A stretch of 59,082 nt of DNA. Origin: Planctomycetota bacterium (GTDB lineage Bacteria; Planctomycetota; UBA1135; GCA-002686595). Below the pieces are notes generated by a model, which saw only the letters and a program-made list of their open reading frames with translations, did no database searches and was not told where the DNA came from. The first letter of the stretch is position 1, and each line of letters begins with the position of its first letter. The stretch is from the NCBI GenBank assembly GCA_002686945.1, contig NYYZ01000006.1, forward strand, positions 22,456-81,537, read 5' to 3'. Positions 9,267 through 18,058 of this stretch are shown piece after piece. The position numbers were made by a program, and so were the translations under genes.

Positions 9267-10550
9267 TTATCGTGGTCTGGTGAGCATAGCCTCGCGGTCG
9301 GGCCCCACCGAAACCAGATCCACTGGACAGGACACCAGCTTCTCCAGGGACTCCACGAAGTTCCGTGCATTCTCGGGCAGGTCCTCCCAGGAACGCACTT
9401 CTGCGATGTCCTGCTGCCAGCCGGGGAACTCCTCGTAAGTCACCTGGACCCCATCGAGGGAAGGCAGATGAGCGGGATAGCGTTCAAAAGTCTCGCCGTC
9501 GATCTCGTAGGCCACCCCCACGCGCAGTGTTTCAAAACCGCTGAGGATGTCGAGCTTGGTAACCACCCAACCGTCTGCACCACAAAGATCAAAGGCATAA
9601 CGCACCGCGACCGCGTCAAACCAACCCGCCCGTCGAGGCCGGCCAGTGGTGGCGCCGAACTCATGACCAGCCTTTTGAATGCGTGCACCGGTTTCATCGG
9701 TCAGTTCCGTAGGAAAGGGGCCTTCTCCCACCCGGGTGCAATAGGCTTTGCCGATTCCAATTACCCGTTCGATGTGCCGAGGGGAGAACCCTGCGCCGCT
9801 GGAAACTCCGCCGACCCCGGTGGAGGACGAAGTCACAAAGGGATAAGTACCGTGGTCGAGGTCAAGCATGAGCCCCTGAGCCCCTTCGAACAGTATGTGC
9901 TTGCCAGCCGCATAGGCATCCCGCACTTCAGCCCCCGTATCACCCACGAAAGGACGAAGAGAATCCCCCACCGCTCCATAGCAATCAAGTTCCTTGTCCA
10001 AGGAGAGGGGCTCCTCCCCATGCACGTTTTCGATCAGGGCGTTTTTCTCGGCCAGAGCCGCCATCAAGCGCTCGCGGCAGCGATCGGGGTCCAAGAGATC
10101 ACAGATGCGCAAGCCCGTGCGTGCAGCCTTGTCTGCGTAGCAGGGACCGATGCCACGGCCGGTGGTACCGATACGACCGGATCCACGCCAGCGTTCCGCC
10201 AGTCCGTCGATGCGCTTGTGATGGGTGAAGATCACGTGGGCGTTGGCGGCAATGCGTAGATTCTCATGGCTCACGCTGACCCCTCGCTCTCGCAGACCAG
10301 CGATTTCCTCCAACAAAGTCAATGGATCGATGGCCACGCCGGAGCCAATCACATTGACCTTGTCCTTATGCAAGATGCCCGAAGGAATCAGATGCAGGAC
10401 ATACTTGTCTTCCCCCACGATCACCGTGTGGCCCGCATTGGACCCACCCTGGTAGCGCACGATCACATCCGCGTCATGGGCGAGTGAATCAATGATCTTG
10501 CCCTTTCCTTCATCGCCCCATTGGGCGCCAAAAACACACATACTCGACAT
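9267..10550 (-). CDS. purA: Adenylosuccinate synthetase
   Basis: Catalyses the GTP-dependent joining of IMP and aspartate, the first committed step to AMP. The 427 residues match the family length. The N-terminus has QWGDEGKGKIID with the catalytic Asp and P-loop-like glycines, and GGSNAGHTV follows. Further blocks are GTTGRGIGPCYADK, FEGAQGLMLDLDHGTYPFVTSS and TTGRPRRAGWFD. The next coding region on this strand upstream (hyuB) ends about 115 bp away, so purA may have its own promoter in 10551-10666. No clear Shine-Dalgarno is visible. Confidence 0.97.
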   Translation of the reverse strand: MSSMCVFGAQWGDEGKGKIIDSLAHDADVIVRYQGGSNAGHTVIVGEDKYVLHLIPSGILHKDKVNVIGSGVAIDPLTLLEEIAGLRERGVSVSHENLRIAANAHVIFTHHKRIDGLAERWRGSGRIGTTGRGIGPCYADKAARTGLRICDLLDPDRCRERLMAALAEKNALIENVHGEEPLSLDKELDCYGAVGDSLRPFVGDTGAEVRDAYAAGKHILFEGAQGLMLDLDHGTYPFVTSSSTGVGGVSSGAGFSPRHIERVIGIGKAYCTRVGEGPFPTELTDETGARIQKAGHEFGATTGRPRRAGWFDAVAVRYAFDLCGADGWVVTKLDILSGFETLRVGVAYEIDGETFERYPAHLPSLDGVQVTYEEFPGWQQDIAEVRSWEDLPENARNFVESLEKLVSCPVDLVSVGPDREAMLTRPR

Positions 10551-10666
10551 AACGGAAAGGAGGGACGGAGTGCTTGTTGGCGGGCTGGGAGTGGGGGATC
10601 ACGGAGGGCGGATCGACCCCCTCGCGGGGAGGATTGTCGCCCGGATGGGGGGCCTGCTCAAGCACC

Positions 10667-12268
10667 CTATCTCTTCTTCTTGGCGGCGCTCCGGCCATGT
10701 CCGCCACCACCCGGCGTGCGCACGCAAACCTCATCCCCCGGATTCAACCAAAGGGCCACCTGACCGGGCAGGGGCTGCGCCGGGCCCTGCCCACCACAGC
10801 GAACCTCCGCGCCGCCGGGCTCCCCAGGTTGACCTCCACAGGCTCCGGGGGGGCCGCTGCCCTGACGCTGGGCGCTCCAACCCAGCTTGACCCGGGTCAA
10901 GGCCACGAGCCGCCGCAGGATTCCATCGCCCCCCCGAGCAATGCCCGCACCACCGGATTCTCGGCGCACGGTGGTAGACAGCACCCGCAGGGGTACGGCT
11001 CGCTCAAAGACCTCCACCGGAGTATTGCGGGTGTTGGTCATGTGGGTGTGCACCGCGTGGGCGCCAGGGCCGGCGGGGCCACCACCAGCGCCACCGGCCA
11101 GGGTCTCGTAGTAGGCGAAGCTGCCATCACTGGCGCCCAGGGTCAGATTGCTCATGGTGCCCGCCGAGGCCGCAGGCAGCAGGTCCGGCAGGGCGCAACG
11201 CAGGGCAGCCAACACCAGGTCCACAAGGCGCTGACTGGTCTCAACATTTCCCGCGGCCACGGGGGAGGGATAACTGGCGTCGAGCACGGATCCGGGGCAG
11301 GTCAGGACTTCGACGCAACGGGCTATGCCTCCGTTGGTGGGTGTCCCATCTGGCAGCAAGAGCCGCAGACAATAGTGCACGGCGGATAGTACCACCGCGT
11401 GCACCGTGTTGATGCCATCGGCTACAGCAGGATCGCTGGCTGAAAAGTCAAAACGACAGCGATTGCGCTGATGAGTCCACTCCAGTCGCAGGACCGCTTC
11501 GCCCCCATCGGCCAGTTCCAGAGTATCCTCCACCTTCCAAACCCCCTTTGGCAATTCGCGCATCATTTGGCGAGTGCGTTCTTCAGTCCAGTCAATCAAC
11601 TCCAGAGAGCGAGCAGACAGCTGATTGACTCCGTACTCGGCCATCAGATCCTCCATGCGCCCCACGCCCACTCGGCAGGCTGACCACTGGGCCAGCAGAT
11701 CTGCGTGGCGTTCGGAGGGTACGCGTGTATTGGCCAAGAAGAGAGCCAGCACGGCTGAATCGAGCTCACCCCGACGCACCAACAGCAAGGGCGGGATGCG
11801 CAGTCCCTCCCCGTGAATGTCTTCAGCCGGTGCCATGGAACCCGGGTGCGCACCGCCAATGTCCGCATGGTGTGCGCGGTTCAGACAATAGAAGCGCGGG
11901 GTAGATTCCCTTGGCGCAAAAACACCCGCCACCACAGTCAGATCCGGCAGGTGCGTGCCCCCCCGATAGGGATCGTTGACCAGGGCCAGATCTCCGGGCT
12001 GCAATACCAGGTCCTGCATCACTGCCTTGAGGGAGAGGGGCGCGGAACCCAGGTGCACTGGCAGGGGCGCAGCCTGGGCAATCATCTCGCCGGAGGCATC
12101 AAACAAGGCGCAAGAGAAGTCCCGGCGCTCGCGGATGTTGGGGGAGAAAGCTGCCCTCATCAAGGACTCACCCATCTCCTCGGCTGTGGCCGCCAGAAGG
12201 TGGTGGAACACCATACGTCGCACGGGATCAGGGCTCTTGGCTCCCTTTGAACGCACCGGCCGACTCAT
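10667..12268 (-). CDS. hyuB: Hydantoinase B / oxoprolinase-family protein
   Basis: HyuB-type subunit of ATP-dependent hydantoinase, N-methylhydantoinase, 5-oxoprolinase or acetone-carboxylase-like enzymes. The family N-terminus is clear: HHLLAATAEEMGESLMRAAFSPNIRERRDFSC, split by Ser/Arg positions typical of the group, then LPVHLGSAPLSLK and VNDPYRGGTHLPDL. The C-terminus carries GDGILRR and the Gly-rich GDEVCVRTPGGGGHG. The usual HyuA partner is not in the window. The ATG overlaps the stop of the GspK-like gene by four bases, an odd neighbour for this enzyme. The substrate is unknown. The 533 residues are within the family range. Confidence 0.88.
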   Translation of the reverse strand: MSRPVRSKGAKSPDPVRRMVFHHLLAATAEEMGESLMRAAFSPNIRERRDFSCALFDASGEMIAQAAPLPVHLGSAPLSLKAVMQDLVLQPGDLALVNDPYRGGTHLPDLTVVAGVFAPRESTPRFYCLNRAHHADIGGAHPGSMAPAEDIHGEGLRIPPLLLVRRGELDSAVLALFLANTRVPSERHADLLAQWSACRVGVGRMEDLMAEYGVNQLSARSLELIDWTEERTRQMMRELPKGVWKVEDTLELADGGEAVLRLEWTHQRNRCRFDFSASDPAVADGINTVHAVVLSAVHYCLRLLLPDGTPTNGGIARCVEVLTCPGSVLDASYPSPVAAGNVETSQRLVDLVLAALRCALPDLLPAASAGTMSNLTLGASDGSFAYYETLAGGAGGGPAGPGAHAVHTHMTNTRNTPVEVFERAVPLRVLSTTVRRESGGAGIARGGDGILRRLVALTRVKLGWSAQRQGSGPPGACGGQPGEPGGAEVRCGGQGPAQPLPGQVALWLNPGDEVCVRTPGGGGHGRSAAKKKR

Positions 12269-13638
12269 GAATCATCGGGAAAGTCGAGAATGTCCAGAGG
12301 CGCGTGGCCCAAGACCTCCCAATGCACCAGCGGGACAATCACCGCCCCATCATCAGCTTGCTGTCGCCAGACCACCTGACGCACCACTCGCAAGAGGTGG
12401 GTGGAGTTGCGCTCATACTCTTCGCGCTCGGCTCGGTCGATAAATTCCAGAACCTGATTCTCCTGGGCAGCGGTAGACATTCGAGCTACAGCATAGATAG
12501 AGAACACCCTGCTGGATGTGATCAAGCGTTGCTGGATCGGCTGCTGGTCCTCGGCCTCAAGTGCATCCCAAGTACGCAGCTCCGACAACTCGTCCAGAGT
12601 GTCGAAGTACTTTTTCTGCACCACCTCGTTTCCGAACTCATCAAAAGTGGGTTCGATTTCTTCCTCGTCCTGATCGAGTTCCTCAGCTTCGTTGCGGTAT
12701 GCCAGGACCTCGTCCCAAAGGCGCGAGTCCACCGAACGAGAATCAAAGAGAGCTACCAGTACGGCCAAGGGCGCTGTGTTGACATTGACCTCATAGCCAC
12801 CCACCGCATCGGGCGCCGTAAAGGTGGCGGGCGAAGTCCAAATGGTCAGGAACTGATCGATGGAGTGAACACGCTCCCCGTCCGCGTCAAAGAAATCCAA
12901 GAAGTGTTGTTCCTGAAAGGGCTCAAGCACGACCACTTCGCGCAGGCTGAGGGGCATGGATGGCTGGTCCGGTTCAGGATCATCCCCATCGGACAGGAGA
13001 GTCGGCTTGGGCAATAGCGAATCCGAGCGCCTGGTGAAGTGCTCGTACATGGCACGTACCATCATGTCTGCGTCTCCACGATTGATGTCTGCCAGAGTTC
13101 CCTCGCGGCAGTTATCCAGAATGCGGGCGACGATCTCACGGTTCTCTTCCGCTTCTTCCTCATCTTCGACCAGCATGTTGAGCACGTTGAACTTGCGGTC
13201 TTCGTCCACCACCAGGATGCGCACCTCTTGCTCACCGATCATGGTCACTTGAGGTGTGGCCCAGGGATCCATCTGGGAGTCAGACGCACCGGTGCCGGCG
13301 GAGGACCCGGCCCCCTCTTCAGCGCCATCACCTCCACCCCCGTCCCCGAAACCGGCACCTGCGGCCGCCGTGGGATCTACCCCCACGCCTCCAGCAGCCT
13401 CATCTCCAGCCTCCGCTTCCACATCCGCAAGCAGGTCTTCGGTCACCTGCAAGAAGGCCGAGCTGATGGCGTAGTCCATGCCCGTCAGGGTCTGGGTGCG
13501 CTGGGCCTCGATGCGATCGGTGCCGGTTGTGCGCGTAATCTGGTAGCAGATCATCAAGATCACGATCAGCACCAGAAACGACAGCATCAAAGCTGCTCCT
13601 CGGCGGCTGGCATCGGTTCTGGGTCGCAGAGGCTGCAT
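12265..13638 (-). CDS. Type II secretion pseudopilin GspK-like protein
   Basis: Minor pseudopilin family (GspK, T2SSK). The N-terminus has a basic stretch followed by one hydrophobic helix (GAALMLSFLVLIVILMICYQ), as in prepilin-like proteins; GspK proteins lack the usual Glu5, and none is obvious here. An acidic, Gly-rich insert lies at about residues 75-120. A helix-hairpin-like YEVNVNTAPLAVLVALFDSR block sits near residue 280, the typical GspK motif. The start is ATG 13638 (a TTG three bases upstream is also in frame). The length of 457 residues is longer than Proteobacterial GspK (~330). It probably caps a pseudopilus; other core T2SS genes except a secretin are absent nearby. Confidence 0.72.
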   Translation of the reverse strand: MQPLRPRTDASRRGAALMLSFLVLIVILMICYQITRTTGTDRIEAQRTQTLTGMDYAISSAFLQVTEDLLADVEAEAGDEAAGGVGVDPTAAAGAGFGDGGGGDGAEEGAGSSAGTGASDSQMDPWATPQVTMIGEQEVRILVVDEDRKFNVLNMLVEDEEEAEENREIVARILDNCREGTLADINRGDADMMVRAMYEHFTRRSDSLLPKPTLLSDGDDPEPDQPSMPLSLREVVVLEPFQEQHFLDFFDADGERVHSIDQFLTIWTSPATFTAPDAVGGYEVNVNTAPLAVLVALFDSRSVDSRLWDEVLAYRNEAEELDQDEEEIEPTFDEFGNEVVQKKYFDTLDELSELRTWDALEAEDQQPIQQRLITSSRVFSIYAVARMSTAAQENQVLEFIDRAEREEYERNSTHLLRVVRQVVWRQQADDGAVIVPLVHWEVLGHAPLDILDFPDDS

Positions 13639-13966
13639 CAAGAAGGGGACGCCCGGGAAGAGGCGTTCTTCCCATGGTAGCCGCCGTCCAGCCCTGACGT
13701 ATCACGGAGGCCGGAAAGTCCTCCCTTGCCACCACACCAACCAACCAGATGGAGTCTTGAAGGCCAAGCGGCCCGGGTTCCCCCTCCTGGGGCTGCCAGG
13801 TACCCCGGGCAGCCGGCGCCGCAGGCATGCCGTCGGGAAGAGCCCTGCCACGGGTAGAGACACTTCGCGCGCATCCAGGTTCTACAAGAGGACGCGACCC
13901 GGAGCAGATCACTGCTCCGGGTCGCATTCCCTGCAAAGATACAGACCTCAGTCTGTCCTCTGAGAA
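13639..13966. other. Intergenic region with a strong hairpin
   Basis: No coding sequence that I can support. It separates the frameshifted secreted-protein gene from the GspK-like gene on the minus strand. The only clear structure is the perfect hairpin at 13894-13925. The remainder should contain the promoter of the gspK-hyuB pair, but no convincing -35/-10 pair is visible. Confidence 0.5.
13894..13925 (-). terminator. Perfect 14-bp hairpin, probable terminator
   Basis: Arms 13894-13907 and 13912-13925 are exact inverted repeats (GCGACCCGGAGCAG) around a 4-base loop. It lies 42 bp past the stop of the minus-strand gene ending at 13967, where a terminator would be expected. No T-run follows on the minus strand, so it may need Rho or act as an RNA-stabilising 3' hairpin. 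Confidence 0.6.
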
Positions 13967-15269
13967 TCACTCCACGTCAACGCGCAACCAAGTAGAACGG
14001 GTCACTTCAACCCCGAGGGAATCCGTGGCGTACATGGACACGGTGTCCACGAGGGAGACGTTCACCTCGTCCCGGCTGCGAACCCGGTACTGACCCAATC
14101 CGCTAACGGGGTCGATGACAAGGGCTTCTACCCGGTCAAGCAGTGTAACCGCGCCATTCCTGAACTCCACATGCAGGGTCAGGAGCGCATTGCCGCCTAC
14201 GGTATCATCAAAGGGCTTGTCTAGGAAGCCACGGAAGCGGATGCGATCCGCGTCGTCACGGAAGAGCCACTGTTCTGCGGAGATTGTCGGAGGAGCAGTG
14301 ACGTCAATGAACTCGGTATCGATCCACTGTGCGAACATGAAAGCCTCGCCGATCATGTGTCCGATGACATCCACGTGTGCATTAGGATTGATCGCCAATT
14401 CTGCCCAGAGCACGCTGCTCGGGATGACCGAACCTCCGAGACCGTTGACATCAGCAGGAAAGCGGGGGTCCTGGTTGAGCATGACCAGCATATTGCCAAC
14501 CATGAAGGTTCCCGTTGCCTGGTCATGAGACGTGACCAGACCACCAACAACGTTCTCCGCCAATTCGATCACAAGGCCGAGGTCAGGGATGTAGTAACGG
14601 TTACCGGCACCGTCTTCGTAGACATGGCCTGCGGACTTGCATGTGCCCCCATACATGGCGGGATAGCCAGTTGGGGCTCCGGTGGGCAACACGAAAGAGG
14701 GATGCACCTGTTGGGCAATGGCCATTTTGGAGGCCCACTGGGAAGTGATTTGGCCAACAACGCGGGGATCGGCGTTTTGCTCGAAACGGTCTGTAGCATA
14801 GATTGAACGGGCAGCTCCGGTGAAGGCGCCGACTGCATCACGGCCGGTGGGTTGAGCATTCGCGTCCAACAGACGATCGAAACTCGCAGCCGAGATTTCG
14901 CCTCCAGCGCCATCGCTGGTACCTTCGATTACAACCACTCCGCCATCAATTGACGCGGGAACAGTTACGCCTATCCCGGTGCAAAAGATCTGGTGTGTCG
15001 TAGGCTCGAGGTGAAAAATTGCGCCTTCGGTCGTGAACATCTCATGGGGAAAAACAATGGTCAAAAACAATGGTCAAGGCCGTACCGTCGGCCAAGATGG
15101 CGCTCTGGCCCTGAGCTGCCACTGATCCGCAAAGGGTCAGCATGATGCCAGCTAGTGAAGCACGCTTGAGTGTAAGGGAAAGGTCCGTGGAAGAAATACT
15201 GGTTCGAGAGAAGGAGGTACCCGTGATCGGGTGGAGTTCAGGGAAAAAAGGAGTGGCAATCGGCTGCAA
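13967..15269 (-). pseudogene. Frameshifted secreted protein of unknown function
   Basis: Two overlapping minus-strand frames form one gene. The upstream frame (15269 to about 15042) carries a signal peptide (LAGIMLTLCGSVAAQGQ) and stops just after ADGTALTIVF. The downstream frame (to 13967) continues with PHEMFTTEGAIFHLEP and runs about 360 residues. Between them a 13-base unit is present twice (15050-15075). Deleting one copy joins ADGTALTIVF directly to PHEMFTTEG with no other change. The product would be an exported protein of roughly 400 residues, rich in aromatic and Gly/Val residues; I recognise no domain. The true start is uncertain (TTG 15269 is the furthest). It may be a recent null allele, a slipped-strand switch or a sequence error. 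Confidence 0.75.
15050..15075. repeat. 13-bp perfect tandem duplication causing a frameshift
   Basis: The unit aaaaacaatggtc occurs at 15050-15062 and again at 15063-15075. Because 13 is not a multiple of three, it shifts the reading frame of the minus-strand secreted-protein gene at codon ~70 of the upstream frame. Each unit contains an A5 run. Confidence 0.95.
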
Positions 15270-15615
15270 ACAAGTTCAGAGCCCTTTGGCCACAACCCAA
15301 CCGTGCGGCAACTCCCGATTCCCCGCAATGACCTGGAGGCCACGGTGTCTCGCTTTGAATACGCCCCAGCACAAACTCTGATTGAGTTCGGCCCTCCAAG
15401 CGTTCGGTTATGAGACATACAACCGCCCTGCATAGCGCAAGAAGCCAGACACTCCCAAGTGAATTCCAATCGGGATCAAATCAAGACGCAAATCCCCGAA
15501 TCAATCACTTGGTCCTGGAATTCAACTCTGAGATCAGACTGAGACAGCCTGCATTACCCCCTCTGAGTTCCCTGCAGCGGCAGCTTTCCATCTGCCAACC
15601 TGCGCTGGGGACTCG
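15270..15615. other. Intergenic region with an imperfect inverted repeat
   Basis: Noncoding as far as I can see, between the secretin stop and the frameshifted gene. Base composition is less GC-rich than the flanks. CCAAGTGA at 15455-15462 pairs with TCACTTGG at 15505-15512, and inside it CGGGAT can pair with ATCCCCG, giving a nested stem-loop of about 58 bases. It could be the secretin transcript's 3' structure or a small regulatory RNA element; I cannot assign it. Confidence 0.4.
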
Positions 15616-17199
15616 TCAGTCTCCGAAACCCGCGTTCAAATCCCCTCCCTGCAGCACGCGCGGACGGATGTAGAACAGCACGTTGGTCTGCTGCTTCTCC
15701 TTGAACTTGCTCTTGAAGAGGTTTCCCAGGATCGGAATATCCCCCAGAACCGGGATCTTGCTCTCGCGCTCAAGGGTTCTTTCGCTGATCAGGCCGCCCA
15801 GAACCACCGCTTGACCGGGCTCAAGGCGCACAATTGTGGTGGCTCGACGCTGGGAGATCTCGGGCACGGTGACCACCGCAGTGCTGGAGGATGACCCTCC
15901 CTGGGTGAAGGCCACTGCTGTACCGGTCTTGGCCGAGACCTCAATATCAATGTTCAGCACCACCGTGTCCTGACCCACCACCCAGGGCACCACATACATC
16001 TGTACGCCCACGGGCTTGTAGGTGATGCCGGTTGTGAAAGTCCCGTTGGCGTTGATATTGCGCACATCAAAGAAAGGGATCTGGGTGGTATTGACAATCT
16101 CTGCGCGTCCCCCGGAACGGGCAACCACTTTTGGGCGCGAGATAATCTGCACGTTTTCTTCGGTGCTGACCAGTTCAAGCAGTGCGTTGAACGCCACGCC
16201 GTCGAAGACCGCGCCTACATTGAAGAGGGCCTCAGTGCCGTTGACCGTATTGCCGAAGGAATAGTCCATCGAACGCACCAGGCCGCCCGGGTTTGGCAAG
16301 GCAAAAATCGGTGTCGTGTCATCCAGGGGCTTGATGCCGAAGTCTAAGACATCGGAAGTGGAGACCTCGACGATTTTGGCCTCGATCTCGATCTGGGTGA
16401 CCTGCTCGAGGAAGATACGGATGAAATGCTCGACCTCCCTCAGCACATCCGGTTGGGCGGTCACGATCAGGAGGTCCCCCAGTTTGACCGGAGTCGGAGA
16501 TTGCAGACCGGGCTTGCGTGGATCGCTCCAAGCCTCGACGGACCAGTCTGTGCGCAGGTCCAGCACCACCGAGTCGAGGGGCTGCTCGGCACCCGCTACC
16601 GGCAGCCCCTCGCCGTTGGTGCCCGCAGCGTGGACAGTAAAATCCCCGTAGGTGGTCAGCAATTCCAGGGCCTTGGCACCAATCCCCAGGGGAAAGGAGT
16701 AGGGCTTCATGACCAGACCGCTCTTGTAGACATGGATCTGGGAGCCGAATTCCAGATAGGCACTGATCGGCGTTTCGCCGGTGGCTTGATCGCCAGCGGA
16801 GATCAGTTCGGCCAGGTCACCCAACCCATCGTCGACTCCCTCATCGAACTCTCCGGCTGGCGGAGTGTCATCGACGCCGCTGACCGAGGGGTTCTCCCCT
16901 TCTGGAATTGTTTCGCCTGGGACAGATGGCGCCTGCCCAGAGGGATTGGAATCTTGCAGCGCCTTGATTTTTCGCTCCAGCTCCAGCCGCTCCAATTCGG
17001 TGGCCGAAGGCATCAGATTGGAATCAAAATCATCCACAGGGCGCAGGGTTCCCTCGGCCAAGATGCGCTGGAACAGCTCTGCGTCGATTGGTTTACCCCT
17101 TCCAGGTCCCTCATCCCCATTGCTACGGCAAGCCAAGAGCCCAAGCAGGGCAAAGACCAAAGGCAAACGCCGGCCGGTCTTTGGACTGAAGCCACTCAT
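15616..17199 (-). CDS. Lipoprotein secretin (GspD/PilQ family)
   Basis: Outer-membrane secretin. From ATG 17199 a lipoprotein signal peptide ends at LLGLLAC (Cys about residue 24). A low-complexity acidic linker follows (about residues 60-135), then an N-domain containing VKLGDLLIVTAQPDVLREVEHFI and EIEAKIVEVSTSDVLDFGI. The secretin core ends with VPEISQRRATTIVRLEPG, VVLGGLISERTLERESKIP and VLGDIPILGNLFKSK, the classic C-terminal signature. Length is 527 residues. An in-frame ATG at 17241 overlaps the gene upstream, so 17199, 19 bp after that gene's stop, is preferred. With the GspK-like protein it suggests a type II secretion or pilus-like system whose other parts are elsewhere. Confidence 0.88.
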   Translation of the reverse strand: MSGFSPKTGRRLPLVFALLGLLACRSNGDEGPGRGKPIDAELFQRILAEGTLRPVDDFDSNLMPSATELERLELERKIKALQDSNPSGQAPSVPGETIPEGENPSVSGVDDTPPAGEFDEGVDDGLGDLAELISAGDQATGETPISAYLEFGSQIHVYKSGLVMKPYSFPLGIGAKALELLTTYGDFTVHAAGTNGEGLPVAGAEQPLDSVVLDLRTDWSVEAWSDPRKPGLQSPTPVKLGDLLIVTAQPDVLREVEHFIRIFLEQVTQIEIEAKIVEVSTSDVLDFGIKPLDDTTPIFALPNPGGLVRSMDYSFGNTVNGTEALFNVGAVFDGVAFNALLELVSTEENVQIISRPKVVARSGGRAEIVNTTQIPFFDVRNINANGTFTTGITYKPVGVQMYVVPWVVGQDTVVLNIDIEVSAKTGTAVAFTQGGSSSSTAVVTVPEISQRRATTIVRLEPGQAVVLGGLISERTLERESKIPVLGDIPILGNLFKSKFKEKQQTNVLFYIRPRVLQGGDLNAGFGD

Positions 17200-17218
17200 G
17201 GGCGCAGCATTCAAGAGA

Positions 17219-17713
17219 TCAAGCTCCCACGGCCAGGTCACGCTTGACCGCTTTGGTCAAGTCATTGATCGCCTTGCCGTCACGGCGGGCTATGGTCTTC
17301 CAAACAGAACAGTAGCCGGCATTGACTCGTGCCCGCTCACAGGCAGCGACGATGCGGTTGTGTGCCTTGTTGTGCAGCTCGACCCCGCGGGCAGACTTAG
17401 GGTCGATTTTCTTGTCGCGCATCTCGCGGTATTCATCGGTGACCTGCAGCAGCGCGTCATAGTCCACTTTGGCCGGTTTGGAAAGTTGGCGAGGTTCGGA
17501 CAACCCACACAGATTATCACTCTTCTCCACCTTGTATGGAGTGCCCCGGCCATCGTCAGGAGCAGCAGCGCGCTGGCCTTGGAAACCTCCGGGAAGCGCG
17601 GGGCTTGCCAGTCCGTGAACCAGCGCCCCCATGCACAGCAGGACACCCAGGGCCAGGGAGGTGCGGATTACCCCCTGTGAGCGGGAGGATTGAATTGATT
17701 GGTAGTGATTCAT
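17219..17713 (-). CDS. Small exported protein, function unknown
   Basis: 164 residues with an N-terminal signal peptide (TSLALGVLLCMGALVHGLA) after a short Ser/Gln-rich head. The mature part is basic and alpha-helical in character, with DYDALLQVTDEYREMRD, ELHNKAHNRIVAACERAR and a C-terminal KAINDLTKAVKRDLAVGA; four cysteines are present. I recognise no family. It lies 19 bp upstream of the secretin start on the same strand, so it is probably co-transcribed and may be an accessory periplasmic protein of that system. Confidence 0.65.
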   Translation of the reverse strand: MNHYQSIQSSRSQGVIRTSLALGVLLCMGALVHGLASPALPGGFQGQRAAAPDDGRGTPYKVEKSDNLCGLSEPRQLSKPAKVDYDALLQVTDEYREMRDKKIDPKSARGVELHNKAHNRIVAACERARVNAGYCSVWKTIARRDGKAINDLTKAVKRDLAVGA

Positions 17714-18058
17714 CCGGGTCGGGTGCGGTGTTGAGCCGGTGCGCTCTCACTCGCGCGCTCCCAACCGGACCATGCCAAAGTCCAAGGAAGCGCTGTTGCC
17801 ACGGACGAATAAGGGGTCCAGGCCACAAGAGCGCACCCCAGTTGTACCAGACCGAAGCGAGCTGGTGAAAGGGTCGGGATCGACGGTTTTATTGCCTGCC
17901 CCGCTGAAGCGTTGCAGGCGGGACCTGGGGCTCCCTCTGGATTACAGGCTGGACCTGCTCCTACGCATCTTTGACGCAAACCTGCAAATACGAACTAGGG
18001 CTCCCGACGCATTTTCGTGCACCGGGAGCCCCTTGGTACTCAAGAGATCCTGAGGGAA
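17714..18058. other. Intergenic region between pnp and the secretin operon
   Basis: No gene is supported here. The end next to pnp holds the terminator-like hairpin at 17998-18031. The other end should hold the promoter for the small exported protein and secretin. The sequence is mixed, without repeats, and no confident promoter can be named. Confidence 0.45.
17998..18031 (-). terminator. Probable pnp terminator hairpin
   Basis: GGGCTCCCG at 17998-18006 pairs perfectly with CGGGAGCCC at 18023-18031 around a 16-base loop that can itself pair (ACG/CGT). It lies 28 bp after the pnp stop on the minus strand. No long U-tract follows, so intrinsic strength is uncertain. Confidence 0.5.
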
